Origin: Raoultibacter phocaeensis
GTDB lineage: Bacteria > Actinomycetota > Coriobacteriia > Coriobacteriales > Eggerthellaceae
Reading direction: 5' to 3'
Assembly: GCF_901411515.1 (NCBI RefSeq)
Contig: NZ_CABDUX010000001.1
Coordinates: 372,001-436,000, forward strand
DNA length: 64,000 nt
In this document: positions 1 through 8,627 of the stretch, in pieces
How positions within the stretch are numbered: position 1 is the stretch's first letter
Layout of the letters: the number at the start of each line of letters is the position of its first letter
Program-made: the position numbers and the translations under genes
The notes under the pieces: generated by a model
Database searches by the model: none
Seen by the model: only the letters and a program-made list of their open reading frames with translations
Told to the model about the DNA's origin: nothing

Positions 1-2432
1 TTGGAAACCTGGCAGATGTTCGTGTGCTGCGGATTGCCCTTCGACAGCGGCGACGGACGCTGCGTCGTTAAGGTGTTGATGCTGCCGCCCTTGTCCACGC
101 GATCTCCCGCCATATCGGCATCGTGCCATGCGCCCTGCGATACCGCGACCGTTCCGGGAACCGTACGGGGCGTCACCTTGGCCAGAAGCTCGATTTCTCC
201 GAACTGGTTCTTCACGCGGATCGTATCGCCCTGAGCGATGCCGCGCGCGTCGGCGTCGACCGGATTGATCCAGGCTTCCTGAGGATTGACTTCCTTGAGC
301 TCTTCGATGCCGCCCCATGAAGAATGGATGCGACCGCGGTAGTGGAAGCCGTTCAGCACGAGCGGGAATTCCTCGGTCGTCGTCTCAACGCCGAACCACT
401 CGGGAATGTAGGCGGGAATCGCAGGAAGCGTATCCATGCCGGGCAACGTGTCGCCTTCGGTGAGCTCCCATCCGTCGGTGAACTCGAGCACCTTGGCGGA
501 GAATATCTCGATCTTACCCGAGGGGGTTTCGAGCGGATTCGCAACGGGATCGTCGCGGAACTTCTTCATGGAGATAACCGGATCGTATGCGCGGGTGTAC
601 ACGCCCATCTCGACTGCTTCGTCCCACGTAGGCAGCGTGTCGTCTTTCTCACGCGACTGCTCGTAGAGCTCTTTGATCCAGTCTTCTTCGGTTTTACCCT
701 CGGTGAACTGATCCTGCACGCCGAACTTCTCAGCCATGAGCGAAGCCATCTCGTAGGCGGATTTCCGCTCGAACTTCGGCGACGTGCACGCGGTGCCGGT
801 GATCATGTAGCCCCAATCCGAGCCGGTTGCAATCTGCGAAGTCTGCTCGAAGCGGAACAGGTCAGGCAGGATGATGTCGGCGTACTTCATGGTGTCGCAA
901 AGCACAGTATCGATACCCAGAATGAATTCGCATTTGCTTTCATCGGCAAGAATATCGTGCGCCTTGTTGATATCGGAATGCTGGTTCGTCAGGCAGTTGC
1001 CGGCGTAGTTGATCATGTACTTGATGTTGGTCTTGAGCGCATCGGCCTTTTTGACGCCCGCGTTCTTAGCCGTCATCTCGGTACCGTGATCGATGGCATC
1101 GGTAAAGAGGAAGCACGGAATGGATGTCTCTACGGGATTCTCGCCGGCGGGAAGCGAAGAAAGCGTCGGGCTGTTGCGCGCTTCGCGCGTTCCGTTGTTC
1201 GTTCCCGGAAGACCGACTTGGCCGACAAGACACGGCAGCGCCATGATGGACCACGCCGTCCATTCGCCGTTGCTGCGGCGCTGCGGACCCCAGCCCTGGT
1301 TCACGTAGAGCGGTTTGGTGGTACCGATCTCTTCAGCGAGGCTTCTGATACGATCGGCCGAGATGCCAGTGATAGGAGCAGCCCATTCGGGGGTCTTCTC
1401 GACCATGTCGTAACCGGTGCCCATGACGTAGGCGTTGTACGAAAGGTTCTGCCCCTGATAGCCCTCGGGCATGGTCTCCTCGTCGTAGCCTACGCAGTAG
1501 GTGTGCAGAAACTCGAGGTCGATCATATCGTTCGCAATGAGCTCATGCGCGATGGCGGCAACGAGCGCTGCGTCGGTACCGGGATTGATGGGAAGCCACT
1601 GCTCGGAATGGCCCATGATCGAATCGTTCATGCGCGGGTCGATGACGTAGATCTTAGCACCCGTGCGCTCACGCAAGTGCACCCAGTCGTAATGGGTCGT
1701 AAGGCCGCCCTGGCGCGTTTCGGTCGGGCTCGAACCGAAGATCAGGATAAGCGCAGCGTCTTCCGCAGCGCTGAACGAGCTGCCGCCCGCGCCTTTCGCG
1801 CCGTACATGTAGGGCGTGATGCACGAGATCTGGGCCGTCGAATAGCTGTTGTAGAAGTTCAGGTACCCGCCCACCAGATTCAGGAAGCGGTTGAACGGGC
1901 GCGACGTGGTCGCAGAAACGCCCGTCGCGTAGGGGACGTACACGGCTTCGTTTCCGTACGTTTCGATGACCTCTTTGAGCTTCGTCGCTGCGGTCTCGAT
2001 CGCCTCATCCCAGCTGATCGGCTCGAACTTGCCTTCGCCGCGCTTGCCGACGCGCTTCATGGGAGTATTGAAGCGGTCCGGATGGTTCATCCAGCGGCGG
2101 TACGTGCGGCCGCGCAGGCATGCACGCGGCTGCGGATCGTCGAAATCGGCATCTTTGCTCGTGTACGTATCGACCCAAACGACTTCGTCATCCTGTACAT
2201 GGAACTTGAGGCTGCACCTGCCGGGGCAGTTGATCGCGCAATGACCCCACGATATCTTCTCCTCTACGGGTGCGGCTTGGTCGCCGCCGGCGGCGCCTCC
2301 TTCGCTTTTCGGTTCGTTGGACGAGCACCCGAACAGGGTCGTGCTACCCATGGCCGCAACGCCGAGTCCTGCAAGGGCCGAGCCCTTCACGAACGTACGA
2401 CGCGACAATGCGGAGCTTTCCATTCTCGTCAT
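1..2432 (-). CDS. dmsA: DMSO reductase-type molybdopterin catalytic subunit DmsA (3' end cut by window edge)
   Basis: This is the catalytic subunit of a membrane-bound DMSO/N-oxide reductase; it should act outside the membrane and receive electrons through a DmsB/DmsC pair. The protein opens with a twin-arginine signal (SRRTFVKG, residues 10-17) followed by a lipobox ending at Cys36 (LFGC), so it is probably a Tat-exported lipoprotein. A CxxxCxxxC iron-sulfur motif (C65, C69, C73) and the ACLRGR segment match DmsA. The frame is open for 810 codons and runs off the left edge at NPQHTNICQVS, which resembles the extreme C-terminus of E. coli DmsA, so only a few residues are missing. ATG at 2432 is chosen because GGAGGG precedes it; a second ATG at 2423 is too far from that site. 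dmsB and dmsC, if present, lie beyond the left edge. Confidence 0.9.
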   Translation of the reverse strand, partial: MTRMESSALSRRTFVKGSALAGLGVAAMGSTTLFGCSSNEPKSEGGAAGGDQAAPVEEKISWGHCAINCPGRCSLKFHVQDDEVVWVDTYTSKDADFDDPQPRACLRGRTYRRWMNHPDRFNTPMKRVGKRGEGKFEPISWDEAIETAATKLKEVIETYGNEAVYVPYATGVSATTSRPFNRFLNLVGGYLNFYNSYSTAQISCITPYMYGAKGAGGSSFSAAEDAALILIFGSSPTETRQGGLTTHYDWVHLRERTGAKIYVIDPRMNDSIMGHSEQWLPINPGTDAALVAAIAHELIANDMIDLEFLHTYCVGYDEETMPEGYQGQNLSYNAYVMGTGYDMVEKTPEWAAPITGISADRIRSLAEEIGTTKPLYVNQGWGPQRRSNGEWTAWSIMALPCLVGQVGLPGTNNGTREARNSPTLSSLPAGENPVETSIPCFLFTDAIDHGTEMTAKNAGVKKADALKTNIKYMINYAGNCLTNQHSDINKAHDILADESKCEFILGIDTVLCDTMKYADIILPDLFRFEQTSQIATGSDWGYMITGTACTSPKFERKSAYEMASLMAEKFGVQDQFTEGKTEEDWIKELYEQSREKDDTLPTWDEAVEMGVYTRAYDPVISMKKFRDDPVANPLETPSGKIEIFSAKVLEFTDGWELTEGDTLPGMDTLPAIPAYIPEWFGVETTTEEFPLVLNGFHYRGRIHSSWGGIEELKEVNPQEAWINPVDADARGIAQGDTIRVKNQFGEIELLAKVTPRTVPGTVAVSQGAWHDADMAGDRVDKGGSINTLTTQRPSPLSKGNPQHTNICQVS

Positions 2433-2554
2433 GTTCCCTCCTTCATGTTTTCTCTCGTCTTGCCTTCCGCGCGCGATTTGCCCCTGAGTCTGGTGCACGG
2501 CGATGATGTGCATCGCCGCATTTGCTGCCGGGCGTTCGCCGAGCGGATGGCGCC

Positions 2555-2560
2555 ATTGTA
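2555..2560 (-). promoter_or_regulatory. candidate -10 element of dmsA
   Basis: On the minus strand this reads TACAAT, about 120 bases upstream of the dmsA start. No recognisable -35 hexamer lies 17 bases upstream. That position is taken by the inverted repeat at 2583-2599, which suggests an activator-dependent promoter. Confidence 0.35.
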
Positions 2561-2582
2561 GGCAGACAAGTCGGTCGCCCCG

Positions 2583-2599
2583 TCACATAATTCATGTGA
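2583..2599. promoter_or_regulatory. inverted repeat upstream of dmsA, candidate activator site
   Basis: The sequence is TCACAT-N5-ATGTGA, a perfect 6-bp inverted repeat. If transcription starts about 7 bases after the TACAAT at 2560-2555, the centre of the repeat lies near -43, the usual place for a class II activator of the CRP/FNR type. The half-site is not the textbook FNR or CRP sequence, and the regulator is unknown. Confidence 0.35.
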
Positions 2600-2738
2600 A
2601 CTTTACTATGGTGCCTGTTCAAACGTATTTTCCGTGAGATCAATCGAGAACGACGCTTGGGCCTTCGGTCCGAACCGCTGCACGATGCCGCTCAACGGTT
2701 GGCGAGTGACACATCCGATCCGCAACCGTGGCAGATCG

Positions 2739-2764
2739 AAGAAAGCCCGCACAAAGGCGGGCTC
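2739..2764 (-). terminator. Rho-independent terminator of asd
   Basis: On the minus strand, AGCCCGC and GCGGGCT form a 7-bp stem around a short loop and are followed by TTCTT. It sits about 25 bases after the asd stop codon. Confidence 0.6.
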
Positions 2765-2788
2765 GTCGAGGGCTTCCCACGCACGCTT

Positions 2789-3829
2789 TTACGGCAGCAA
2801 AAGTTGAGCGATCTGCACCGCGTTGAGGGCGGCACCTTTGCGAATCTGGTCGGCGACCACCCAAAGGGCAAGGCCGTGTTCGACCGTCGTATCCGCACGC
2901 AAGCGCCCGACGTACGTATCGTTCGTGCCCGCGAGCAATCCGGGCATCGGGTAGGTGTTCGAAGCGCAGTCGTCCATGAGCGTGATGCCTTCGGCGGCTT
3001 GATACGCCGCACGCGCCGCCTCAACGCTCACCTCACCCGCGAACTCGACGTTAACCGATTCGGCATGGCAGCGAAGCACCGGCACACGCACGCACGTCGC
3101 CGCGACCGCAATGCTCTCGTCGCCCATGATCTTCTTCGTTTCGACGACCATTTTCCACTCCTCTTTCGTGGAATCGTCGTCCATGAATACATCGATGTGG
3201 GGAATGCAGTTGAAGGCGATGCGATGCTGGAACACCTCGACAGTGAGTTCGTTGCCGTCGAGGAAATCCTTCGTCTGGCTGTACAGCTCCTCCATTGCAG
3301 GCGCCCCTCCCCCGCTTGCCGCCTGGTACGTCGACACGACAACCCGTTTGATGGGAGCAATGTCATAAAGCGGCTTTAAGGCCACCACCATCTGGATGGT
3401 CGAGCAGTTCGGGTTTGCGATCACGCCGGAATGCCACGCGACATCGCCCGGGTTCACCTCGGGTACGACGAGCGGCACGTCTTCGTCCATGCGAAACGCA
3501 CTCGAATTGTCGATCATCACAGCTCCCGCCGCGACGACGGCTTCGCGCATCTCTTTCGAAATACCCGCCCCGCACGAGAACAGCGCGATATCGACGCCCT
3601 CGAAGGATTCGGGAGTCATTTCCTGCACGACGAGCTTTCCTGCACCCACCTGCCCGCAACCCGCAAAATCGATCGTCTTGCCGGCAGAGCGCGCCGAAGC
3701 GAGTGCCCGCACTTCGGATGCGGGAAAATCGAGATCGTGCAGCACCTGCATGAATTCTTGGCCGACTGCACCCGTAGCACCCGCAATGGCGACCACGGGA
3801 TTCGCAGGCATATCCTTGTTCCAACCCAT
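2789..3829 (-). CDS. asd: aspartate-semialdehyde dehydrogenase
   Basis: It reduces aspartyl phosphate to aspartate semialdehyde with NADPH, the second step toward lysine, threonine, methionine and diaminopimelate, in the cytoplasm. The 346-residue length is normal for the family. GATGAVG (17-23) is the nucleotide-binding loop and NPNCSTIQM places the catalytic Cys at 142. The start at 3829 is preceded by GGAGGAG with 7-base spacing; a longer frame to 3871 exists but contains this ribosome site inside it. The gene lies 66 bases downstream of lysC on the same strand, so the two probably form an operon that ends at the hairpin at 2739-2764. Confidence 0.95.
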   Translation of the reverse strand: MGWNKDMPANPVVAIAGATGAVGQEFMQVLHDLDFPASEVRALASARSAGKTIDFAGCGQVGAGKLVVQEMTPESFEGVDIALFSCGAGISKEMREAVVAAGAVMIDNSSAFRMDEDVPLVVPEVNPGDVAWHSGVIANPNCSTIQMVVALKPLYDIAPIKRVVVSTYQAASGGGAPAMEELYSQTKDFLDGNELTVEVFQHRIAFNCIPHIDVFMDDDSTKEEWKMVVETKKIMGDESIAVAATCVRVPVLRCHAESVNVEFAGEVSVEAARAAYQAAEGITLMDDCASNTYPMPGLLAGTNDTYVGRLRADTTVEHGLALWVVADQIRKGAALNAVQIAQLLLP

Positions 3830-3895
3830 ATTATCTACTCCTCCCAGCGCGAAACCGGGCGCACTTCTCACATGCGCCGCTTTCGTGCGAAACGT

Positions 3896-5176
3896 CTAGC
3901 GGCCCTTCTGCATTTTGGCCGCGATTTCCTCGGCCGAAAGCTGCGTCTCCTCGAACACGCTGTCCGAATCAAGCCCGAACGCGCTGTGCAGGCATTGCAC
4001 GGCGGCGGCGGCTTGAGCTGCGTCGACCACCATGGAAAGGCGGATCGGCGAAGTGGAGATCGCCAGTATGTTGATCTGGTTTTCGCCGAGCGTCGTAAAC
4101 GCCCGTGCAGCGACGCCGGGACTCGACTTCATGCCGGTGCCGACAAGGCTCACTTTCGCGATGTCGTCATCGATAAGATACTCACGCGCTTCGATCTCGC
4201 CGACAATGCGTTCGAGCGTTTCCTTCGCACGGGGCAGATCGGCACCAGGGCACGTGAAGCTGATGTCGGTTATGCCGTCTTGCGAGATGTTCTGGATAAT
4301 CATGTCGGTGTTGACCGAATTGCCCGCCAACGCCGAAAACACCTTCGCCGCAACGCCGGACATATCGGGAACGCCGCGGATGGTCACCTTGACCTCGGAC
4401 GTGTCGTGCGCGATGCCGGTGATGACCGCTTCTTCCATGGAAGATGTCGCCTCCTTGATGAACGTTCCCATCGAGTCTGAAAACGCCGAACGGGAATGGA
4501 TGACCACGTTGAATTTGCGGGCGAATTCGACGGCGCGCATCTGCAGCACGCCCGCACCCGCGCTCGAAAGCTCGAGCATGTCGTCGTAGTTGATCTCGTC
4601 GAGCTTCTTCGCACGCGGCGCAACGCGAGGATCGGCCGTATACACGCCGTCGACGTCGGAATATATCTCGCATACGTCGGCACCGATGCCCCAAGCTACC
4701 GCAACCGCCGTCGTATCGGATCCACCGCGCCCGAGCGTGGTGATATCGCCGTTTTGGTCGATGCCCTGAAAGCCTGCGACCACGGGGATGAAGCCCTCGT
4801 CGAGCGCCTCTTTGATGCGGTCGGCATGGATGCAGCTGATCTTGGCACGCGCGTGGATGCAATCGGTTTCGATGCCCGCCTGCCTGCCCGTGAAACTCAT
4901 CGCACGGTATCCGCGCGCTTCGATGGCCATAGCCAGAAGCGTCATGGACACCTGTTCTCCCGTGGAGAGGAGCCGGTCCATTTCGCGGGCCGGGGGATCG
5001 GTGTTGAGTGCCCGCGCAAGTCCTACCAGCTCGTCGGTGGTCTTGCCCATTGCGGATACGACGGCAACCACTTGGTTTCCCGCCTGCTTACTCGCAATGA
5101 GGCGTTTCGCAACCATCTGGATGCGCTCCGGCGATGCAACCGATGTCCCGCCGAACTTTGCAACTATGAGCGACAT
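3896..5176 (-). CDS. lysC: aspartate kinase
   Basis: It phosphorylates aspartate, the committed and feedback-controlled step of the aspartate family pathway. The N-terminal KFGGTSVA (7-14) is the kinase substrate and ATP motif. The amino acid kinase domain spans roughly residues 1-245, and two ACT domains fill about 260-415, where lysine or threonine feedback would act. At 426 residues it is a monofunctional enzyme without a fused homoserine dehydrogenase. It precedes asd. The leader is too short for a lysine riboswitch. The ribosome site upstream of ATG 5176 is weak (AGAAAGACGAAG), but the start matches the usual N-terminus of the family. Confidence 0.95.
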   Translation of the reverse strand: MSLIVAKFGGTSVASPERIQMVAKRLIASKQAGNQVVAVVSAMGKTTDELVGLARALNTDPPAREMDRLLSTGEQVSMTLLAMAIEARGYRAMSFTGRQAGIETDCIHARAKISCIHADRIKEALDEGFIPVVAGFQGIDQNGDITTLGRGGSDTTAVAVAWGIGADVCEIYSDVDGVYTADPRVAPRAKKLDEINYDDMLELSSAGAGVLQMRAVEFARKFNVVIHSRSAFSDSMGTFIKEATSSMEEAVITGIAHDTSEVKVTIRGVPDMSGVAAKVFSALAGNSVNTDMIIQNISQDGITDISFTCPGADLPRAKETLERIVGEIEAREYLIDDDIAKVSLVGTGMKSSPGVAARAFTTLGENQINILAISTSPIRLSMVVDAAQAAAAVQCLHSAFGLDSDSVFEETQLSAEEIAAKMQKGR

Positions 5177-5213
5177 GTCTTCGTCTTTCTGAATACCGAG
5201 CCAACGACCCTAC

Positions 5214-5222
5214 ACTATAGCA
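5214..5222 (-). promoter_or_regulatory. extended -10 promoter element of lysC
   Basis: On the minus strand this reads TGCTATAGT, a TGn-extended -10 hexamer about 38 bases upstream of the lysC start. There is no clear -35 element. Confidence 0.4.
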
Positions 5223-5299
5223 AAAGAGCGCAGCTGGGGCGATCAGCGCACCACGATTCTCGATGAAGATCGCACTAACGAACCGAAGACGACGCTGTA

Positions 5300-5318
5300 A
5301 GCAACGCTTTTTGTTGCT
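5300..5318 (-). terminator. small stem-loop after the MFS gene
   Basis: AGCAAC and GTTGCT form a 6-bp stem with a 7-base loop about 30 bases after the MFS stop codon. No run of U follows, so it is a weak terminator at best. Confidence 0.25.
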
Positions 5319-5347
5319 CTCTGTCATACTCTTGGCGCGCTTGCTGA

Positions 5348-6580
5348 CTACTTCCCTGCTTCCGGCATCCGCCACAGAAGGATGAAGCCCACCACGAACA
5401 GCACGGCGATCGACAGCACGCCGAGCGAGGGGTTGCCCGTCATCTGCGTGAACACCGACACGAGAAACGTACCCATAATGGCCGCGTACTTGCCGAAGAT
5501 GTCGAAGAAACCGTAATACTCGTTGGCGTGTTCTTTAGGGATGAGCTTGCCGAACTCCGAGCGGGAGAGCGCCTGTATGCCGCCTTGAAACAGCCCCACG
5601 CAAATGGCGAGCATCCAGAACTCGGCAGCGCTCTTGAGGAAAAACGCAGCGAACAGCGTGATGCACAGATACGCGAACACGCCCACGAGCAGCATGCGCT
5701 TCGTACCCACCTTACCCGCAAGCCTCCCGTAGATAATAGCCGAGGGAAACGCGACGAACTGCGTCACGAGCAGCGCAAGCACGAGCTGGGTCGCATCGAT
5801 GCCGAGATCGGTACCGTAGCTCGTGGACATCTTGATAATGGTGTGCACACCATCGATGTAAAAGAAGAACGCGAGCATGAAAAGGCGCAGCTGCTTGTCT
5901 TTGAATATCGTCTTGAGCGTTCTGACAAGGCCCGAGAACGTGTCTTTGATCAAGTGAGCCGTACGCTCCTTGAAGTGAGTCTGGTGCACGTTTCTGATGA
6001 GCGGGATGCTGAACGCCACCCACCACGCAGCCGTGATGAGAAACGCGATCTTCATGCCGAGCGCCATATCGATGCCGATCGCGCCTCCCCCGAGTACGAT
6101 GGCGAGCGAGAGGATGAACGGTATGCACGAGCCGATGTAGCCCCACGCGTAGCCCTGCGACGAAACCTCGTCGTAGCGCTCGTCAGTCGCCGCCGCATCG
6201 ACAAGGAACGCGTCGTAGAACACCATGGAGCCGTTGAGCATGATCGACGCTACCACGTACACGATCAAAAACGGCAACGCCGTGGTGGGCAGCCCCAGCG
6301 CCGCAAGCGCAACGGCACCGGTACCCACGCTGCCGATGAAGAACTTCTTCTTGTTCCCCTTCAAATCGGCGATGCTCCCGAGAATCGGCATCAGCAACGC
6401 AAGCAGAAGCGAAGCGACCGTTTCGGCATACCCCCATGCAACCACCACCGACGAACCGGGCTCGGCAAGCGTTTGGAAGTACACGGGAATGAGCGCCGTA
6501 GCAAGCAAAACAAAAGCTGAGTTTCCCACATCGTACAAAACCCAGCTTTTCTCTTGCTTGGTCAGTTTCAGTCTGGCCAC
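5348..6580 (-). CDS. MFS transporter, UMF1/Atg22-like family
   Basis: A 410-residue integral membrane protein with about twelve predicted membrane segments. The N-terminal YDVGNSAFVLLATALIPVYF segment is typical of the UMF1 (Atg22-like) branch of the major facilitator superfamily. Substrates in bacteria are poorly known; the eukaryotic relatives export amino acids from the vacuole. The GTG at 6580 (VARLKLTKQEKSW) is chosen because AAAGGA lies 7-8 bases upstream; the frame continues upstream to 6877 but there lies opposite the start of the divergent phospholipase-like gene and looks non-coding. It is transcribed toward lysC but is separated from it by a promoter and a small hairpin. Confidence 0.85.
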   Translation of the reverse strand: MARLKLTKQEKSWVLYDVGNSAFVLLATALIPVYFQTLAEPGSSVVVAWGYAETVASLLLALLMPILGSIADLKGNKKKFFIGSVGTGAVALAALGLPTTALPFLIVYVVASIMLNGSMVFYDAFLVDAAATDERYDEVSSQGYAWGYIGSCIPFILSLAIVLGGGAIGIDMALGMKIAFLITAAWWVAFSIPLIRNVHQTHFKERTAHLIKDTFSGLVRTLKTIFKDKQLRLFMLAFFFYIDGVHTIIKMSTSYGTDLGIDATQLVLALLVTQFVAFPSAIIYGRLAGKVGTKRMLLVGVFAYLCITLFAAFFLKSAAEFWMLAICVGLFQGGIQALSRSEFGKLIPKEHANEYYGFFDIFGKYAAIMGTFLVSVFTQMTGNPSLGVLSIAVLFVVGFILLWRMPEAGK

Positions 6581-6691
6581 GTATGATCCTTTCAACAAGA
6601 GCGTAACGTGTACGTTTTCAACTCTACTCCAATTGTATATGATGGGGAACAGCGCTTCGGTAAAATAATCGACAAGAATGCGAGGCCGTTG

Positions 6692-7654
6692 ATGCCGGCA
6701 ATCATAACCCACGATTTCTTCGGTCAGGATGTCTACCACGAGCTTCATGAGACCATCGGCGAAACGCGCGATGAATACGAAGCGTTTTTGCTCGGAAACC
6801 AGGGGCCCGATCCCTTGTTCTATACGGTGATCAGCCCGAGCTTGCGTGCGTTTCACAAGCTTGGCTCGACCATGCACAACGTGAAGCCGAGCGAGCTTAT
6901 CGTGGCGTTCAAGGATTCCCTCTCAGTGCTTTCGGAAGACGAATATCCCATCGGGTATGCCTATGCGCTTGGCTTTCTCTGTCACTACACGCTCGACTCG
7001 TCGATGCACCCGCTCGTGTTCGCAAACGAGTACGCCGTATGCGATGCAGGCGTGGAAGGCCTCTCGCGCGAAGACGGGCATGAGGTGCACGGCACGATCG
7101 AAAGCGAGTTCGACGAGATGGTGCTGTACACGGTTCGCCATCAAACCATCGCTTCGTTCGATCCTTCGGTCGAGATCCTCAAAGCGAGCGACTTTGTACT
7201 CGAGACGATATCGAAGATGTACGCTTATGTCGCTATGACCGTGTACGGCCTGTTCATTCCCTCGAACATGTTCGAGACCGCCGTTCGCAACTTCCGGTTC
7301 GTCCAGCGAGCCTTCTATTCGCCCAATGGAGCGAAGCGCGCGCTTATCGGCAAAGTCGAGGAGCTCGTGCGTCCGTACTCGTTCTTCCGCTCGATGAGCC
7401 ATCGGCCGGTCAAAATCATGGAAAGCCAGTTCGGCAACCACGAGCACGCCGTATGGGAAAACCCCTTCACGAAAGAAACGAGCACACAGGATTTTTGGGA
7501 CATATTCAAAGAGGCGCAGGAAACGGCGAAGGGGAACATCGCATCGTTCGCTTCGAAGAACTTCGATGTGGAGGCCGCCCGCACCATAACGGGCGATCTC
7601 GACTTTTCGGGCGAGCCTACAACCGCAACGCTTACCGTCGTAGACGACGAATAG
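6692..7654 (+). CDS. zinc-dependent phospholipase C family protein
   Basis: A 320-residue protein resembling the zinc-dependent phospholipase C / alpha-toxin fold. It has an N-terminal THDFFGQDVY segment, a GNQGPDPLFY motif near residues 35-44 and FLCHYTLDSSMHP near residue 98, with histidines and aspartates placed as metal ligands. No signal peptide is present, so it is probably cytoplasmic, unlike secreted phospholipase C toxins; phospholipase activity is therefore uncertain. Start ATG 6692 has only a weak CGAGG upstream; earlier codons in frame overlap the leader of the divergent MFS gene. The next gene starts 4 bases after the stop, so the two are probably co-transcribed. Confidence 0.7.
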   Translation: MPAIITHDFFGQDVYHELHETIGETRDEYEAFLLGNQGPDPLFYTVISPSLRAFHKLGSTMHNVKPSELIVAFKDSLSVLSEDEYPIGYAYALGFLCHYTLDSSMHPLVFANEYAVCDAGVEGLSREDGHEVHGTIESEFDEMVLYTVRHQTIASFDPSVEILKASDFVLETISKMYAYVAMTVYGLFIPSNMFETAVRNFRFVQRAFYSPNGAKRALIGKVEELVRPYSFFRSMSHRPVKIMESQFGNHEHAVWENPFTKETSTQDFWDIFKEAQETAKGNIASFASKNFDVEAARTITGDLDFSGEPTTATLTVVDDE

Positions 7655-7658
7655 CGCC

Positions 7659-8582
7659 ATGCTCGAAACCGTCCTCCCCGTCCCCTTCTGGCTCGAACTC
7701 GCCGCCGCACTAACCGGCGGCATCTCTGGTGCGATGAGCGCGGTGCGTGCCCGCTACGACATTTTCGGGACCGTGTGCATCGCGTGTACCTGCGGGCTGC
7801 TCGGCGGCGTGATCCGCGATGTGCTGCTGCAGAACTACGGCATCTATGCGTTTCAGAAACCGACGCTCATCTTAGCCTGCGCCGTCGCGGGCGTCGTGGT
7901 GTTCTACTTCGGCAAGCTCGCCACCTACCTCGACCCCATCGTCGATTTGCTCGACAACATCTCGGTTGCGCTCTGGGCCGTGCTCAGCGTGGGCAAGGGC
8001 CTTTCTGCGGGCCTCGACATCGTTCCCTCGATCATCCTCGGCACGGTAACCGCTGTGGGCGGCGGCATCATGCGCGATGTGTTCATGAACCGAGAACCCG
8101 AGGCGTTCCAGGCGGGAACGCTCTACGGCTCGGCGGCGCTCGTAGGTTCGGCCGTCTACGCCCTCATGAGGCAGAACCACCTGCTTGAGCAGTGGGCCCC
8201 CTTCGCCTGCGTCGCGCTTGTGCTCATCCTGCGTTACGCATCGCTGTTTTTCGGATGGCGCACGAAACCGCCCCGCGATTATTCGGATGTGGTCACCAAA
8301 GCCGTCGCGCGCCCCGTGCAAAGCGTCGCACGCCGCGTTCGGCCGCCGAAAGGCAAAATCGAGCGCGAGAAGGAGCGGGAGCTTCAGAAAAGCGGTAAGC
8401 TCATCAGGTTGCGAAACCGTCGGGCAGGCGAATCCGCAGCCCCCCGCCACGTCGAACCGAGCGACCCGAGCGACCGCATCCTCGTGAAAGATCTCTCTGA
8501 AATCCGCGACGATACGCTGTCGGAGCCCAAAGACCCCTTCGAGCCGCAGACGCCCGATCCCGAAGACTCCCTCAACCGGTAA
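7659..8582 (+). CDS. TRIC-type cation channel family protein (YicG/UPF0126)
   Basis: A 307-residue membrane protein of the bacterial trimeric intracellular cation channel family. Two repeated units, each with a glycine-rich GGVIRD or GGIMRD motif (about residues 49-54 and 130-135), give the characteristic internal duplication of three-helix units. Members conduct potassium or sodium, but the role in bacteria is not settled. The last 90 residues are an unusual hydrophilic, charged tail (rich in R, K, E, D and P) that is absent from typical 200-residue relatives and is probably cytoplasmic. It follows the phospholipase-like gene by 4 bases. Confidence 0.8.
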   Translation: MLETVLPVPFWLELAAALTGGISGAMSAVRARYDIFGTVCIACTCGLLGGVIRDVLLQNYGIYAFQKPTLILACAVAGVVVFYFGKLATYLDPIVDLLDNISVALWAVLSVGKGLSAGLDIVPSIILGTVTAVGGGIMRDVFMNREPEAFQAGTLYGSAALVGSAVYALMRQNHLLEQWAPFACVALVLILRYASLFFGWRTKPPRDYSDVVTKAVARPVQSVARRVRPPKGKIEREKERELQKSGKLIRLRNRRAGESAAPRHVEPSDPSDRILVKDLSEIRDDTLSEPKDPFEPQTPDPEDSLNR

Positions 8583-8606
8583 ACGTCCGACTCTGCGAAT
8601 ACGAAT

Positions 8607-8622
8607 CGCCTGGGGGCAGGCG
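8607..8622. terminator. hairpin between convergent genes
   Basis: CGCCTG-GGGG-CAGGCG is a perfect 6-bp stem between the convergent TRIC-like and DUF47 genes. No U tract follows on either strand, so its use as a terminator is only possible. Confidence 0.3.
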
Positions 8623-8627
8623 CAAGC

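Larger units (their letters stand above)
2433..2788. other. intergenic region between dmsA and asd
   Basis: These 356 bases hold the dmsA leader, its candidate promoter and inverted repeat, and the asd terminator at 2739-2764. I see no gene here; the short open frames have no ribosome binding site and no recognisable product. Confidence 0.6.

Noticed and set aside
324-2561. 745-codon open frame on the plus strand
   Set aside because: It lies antisense to dmsA, its product is rich in R, H, V and G with no domain, and it has no ribosome site. High GC gives long mirror frames.
5177-5347. Possible lysine riboswitch before lysC
   Set aside because: The gap is only 171 bases, the extended -10 leaves a leader of about 30 bases, and no riboswitch core is visible.
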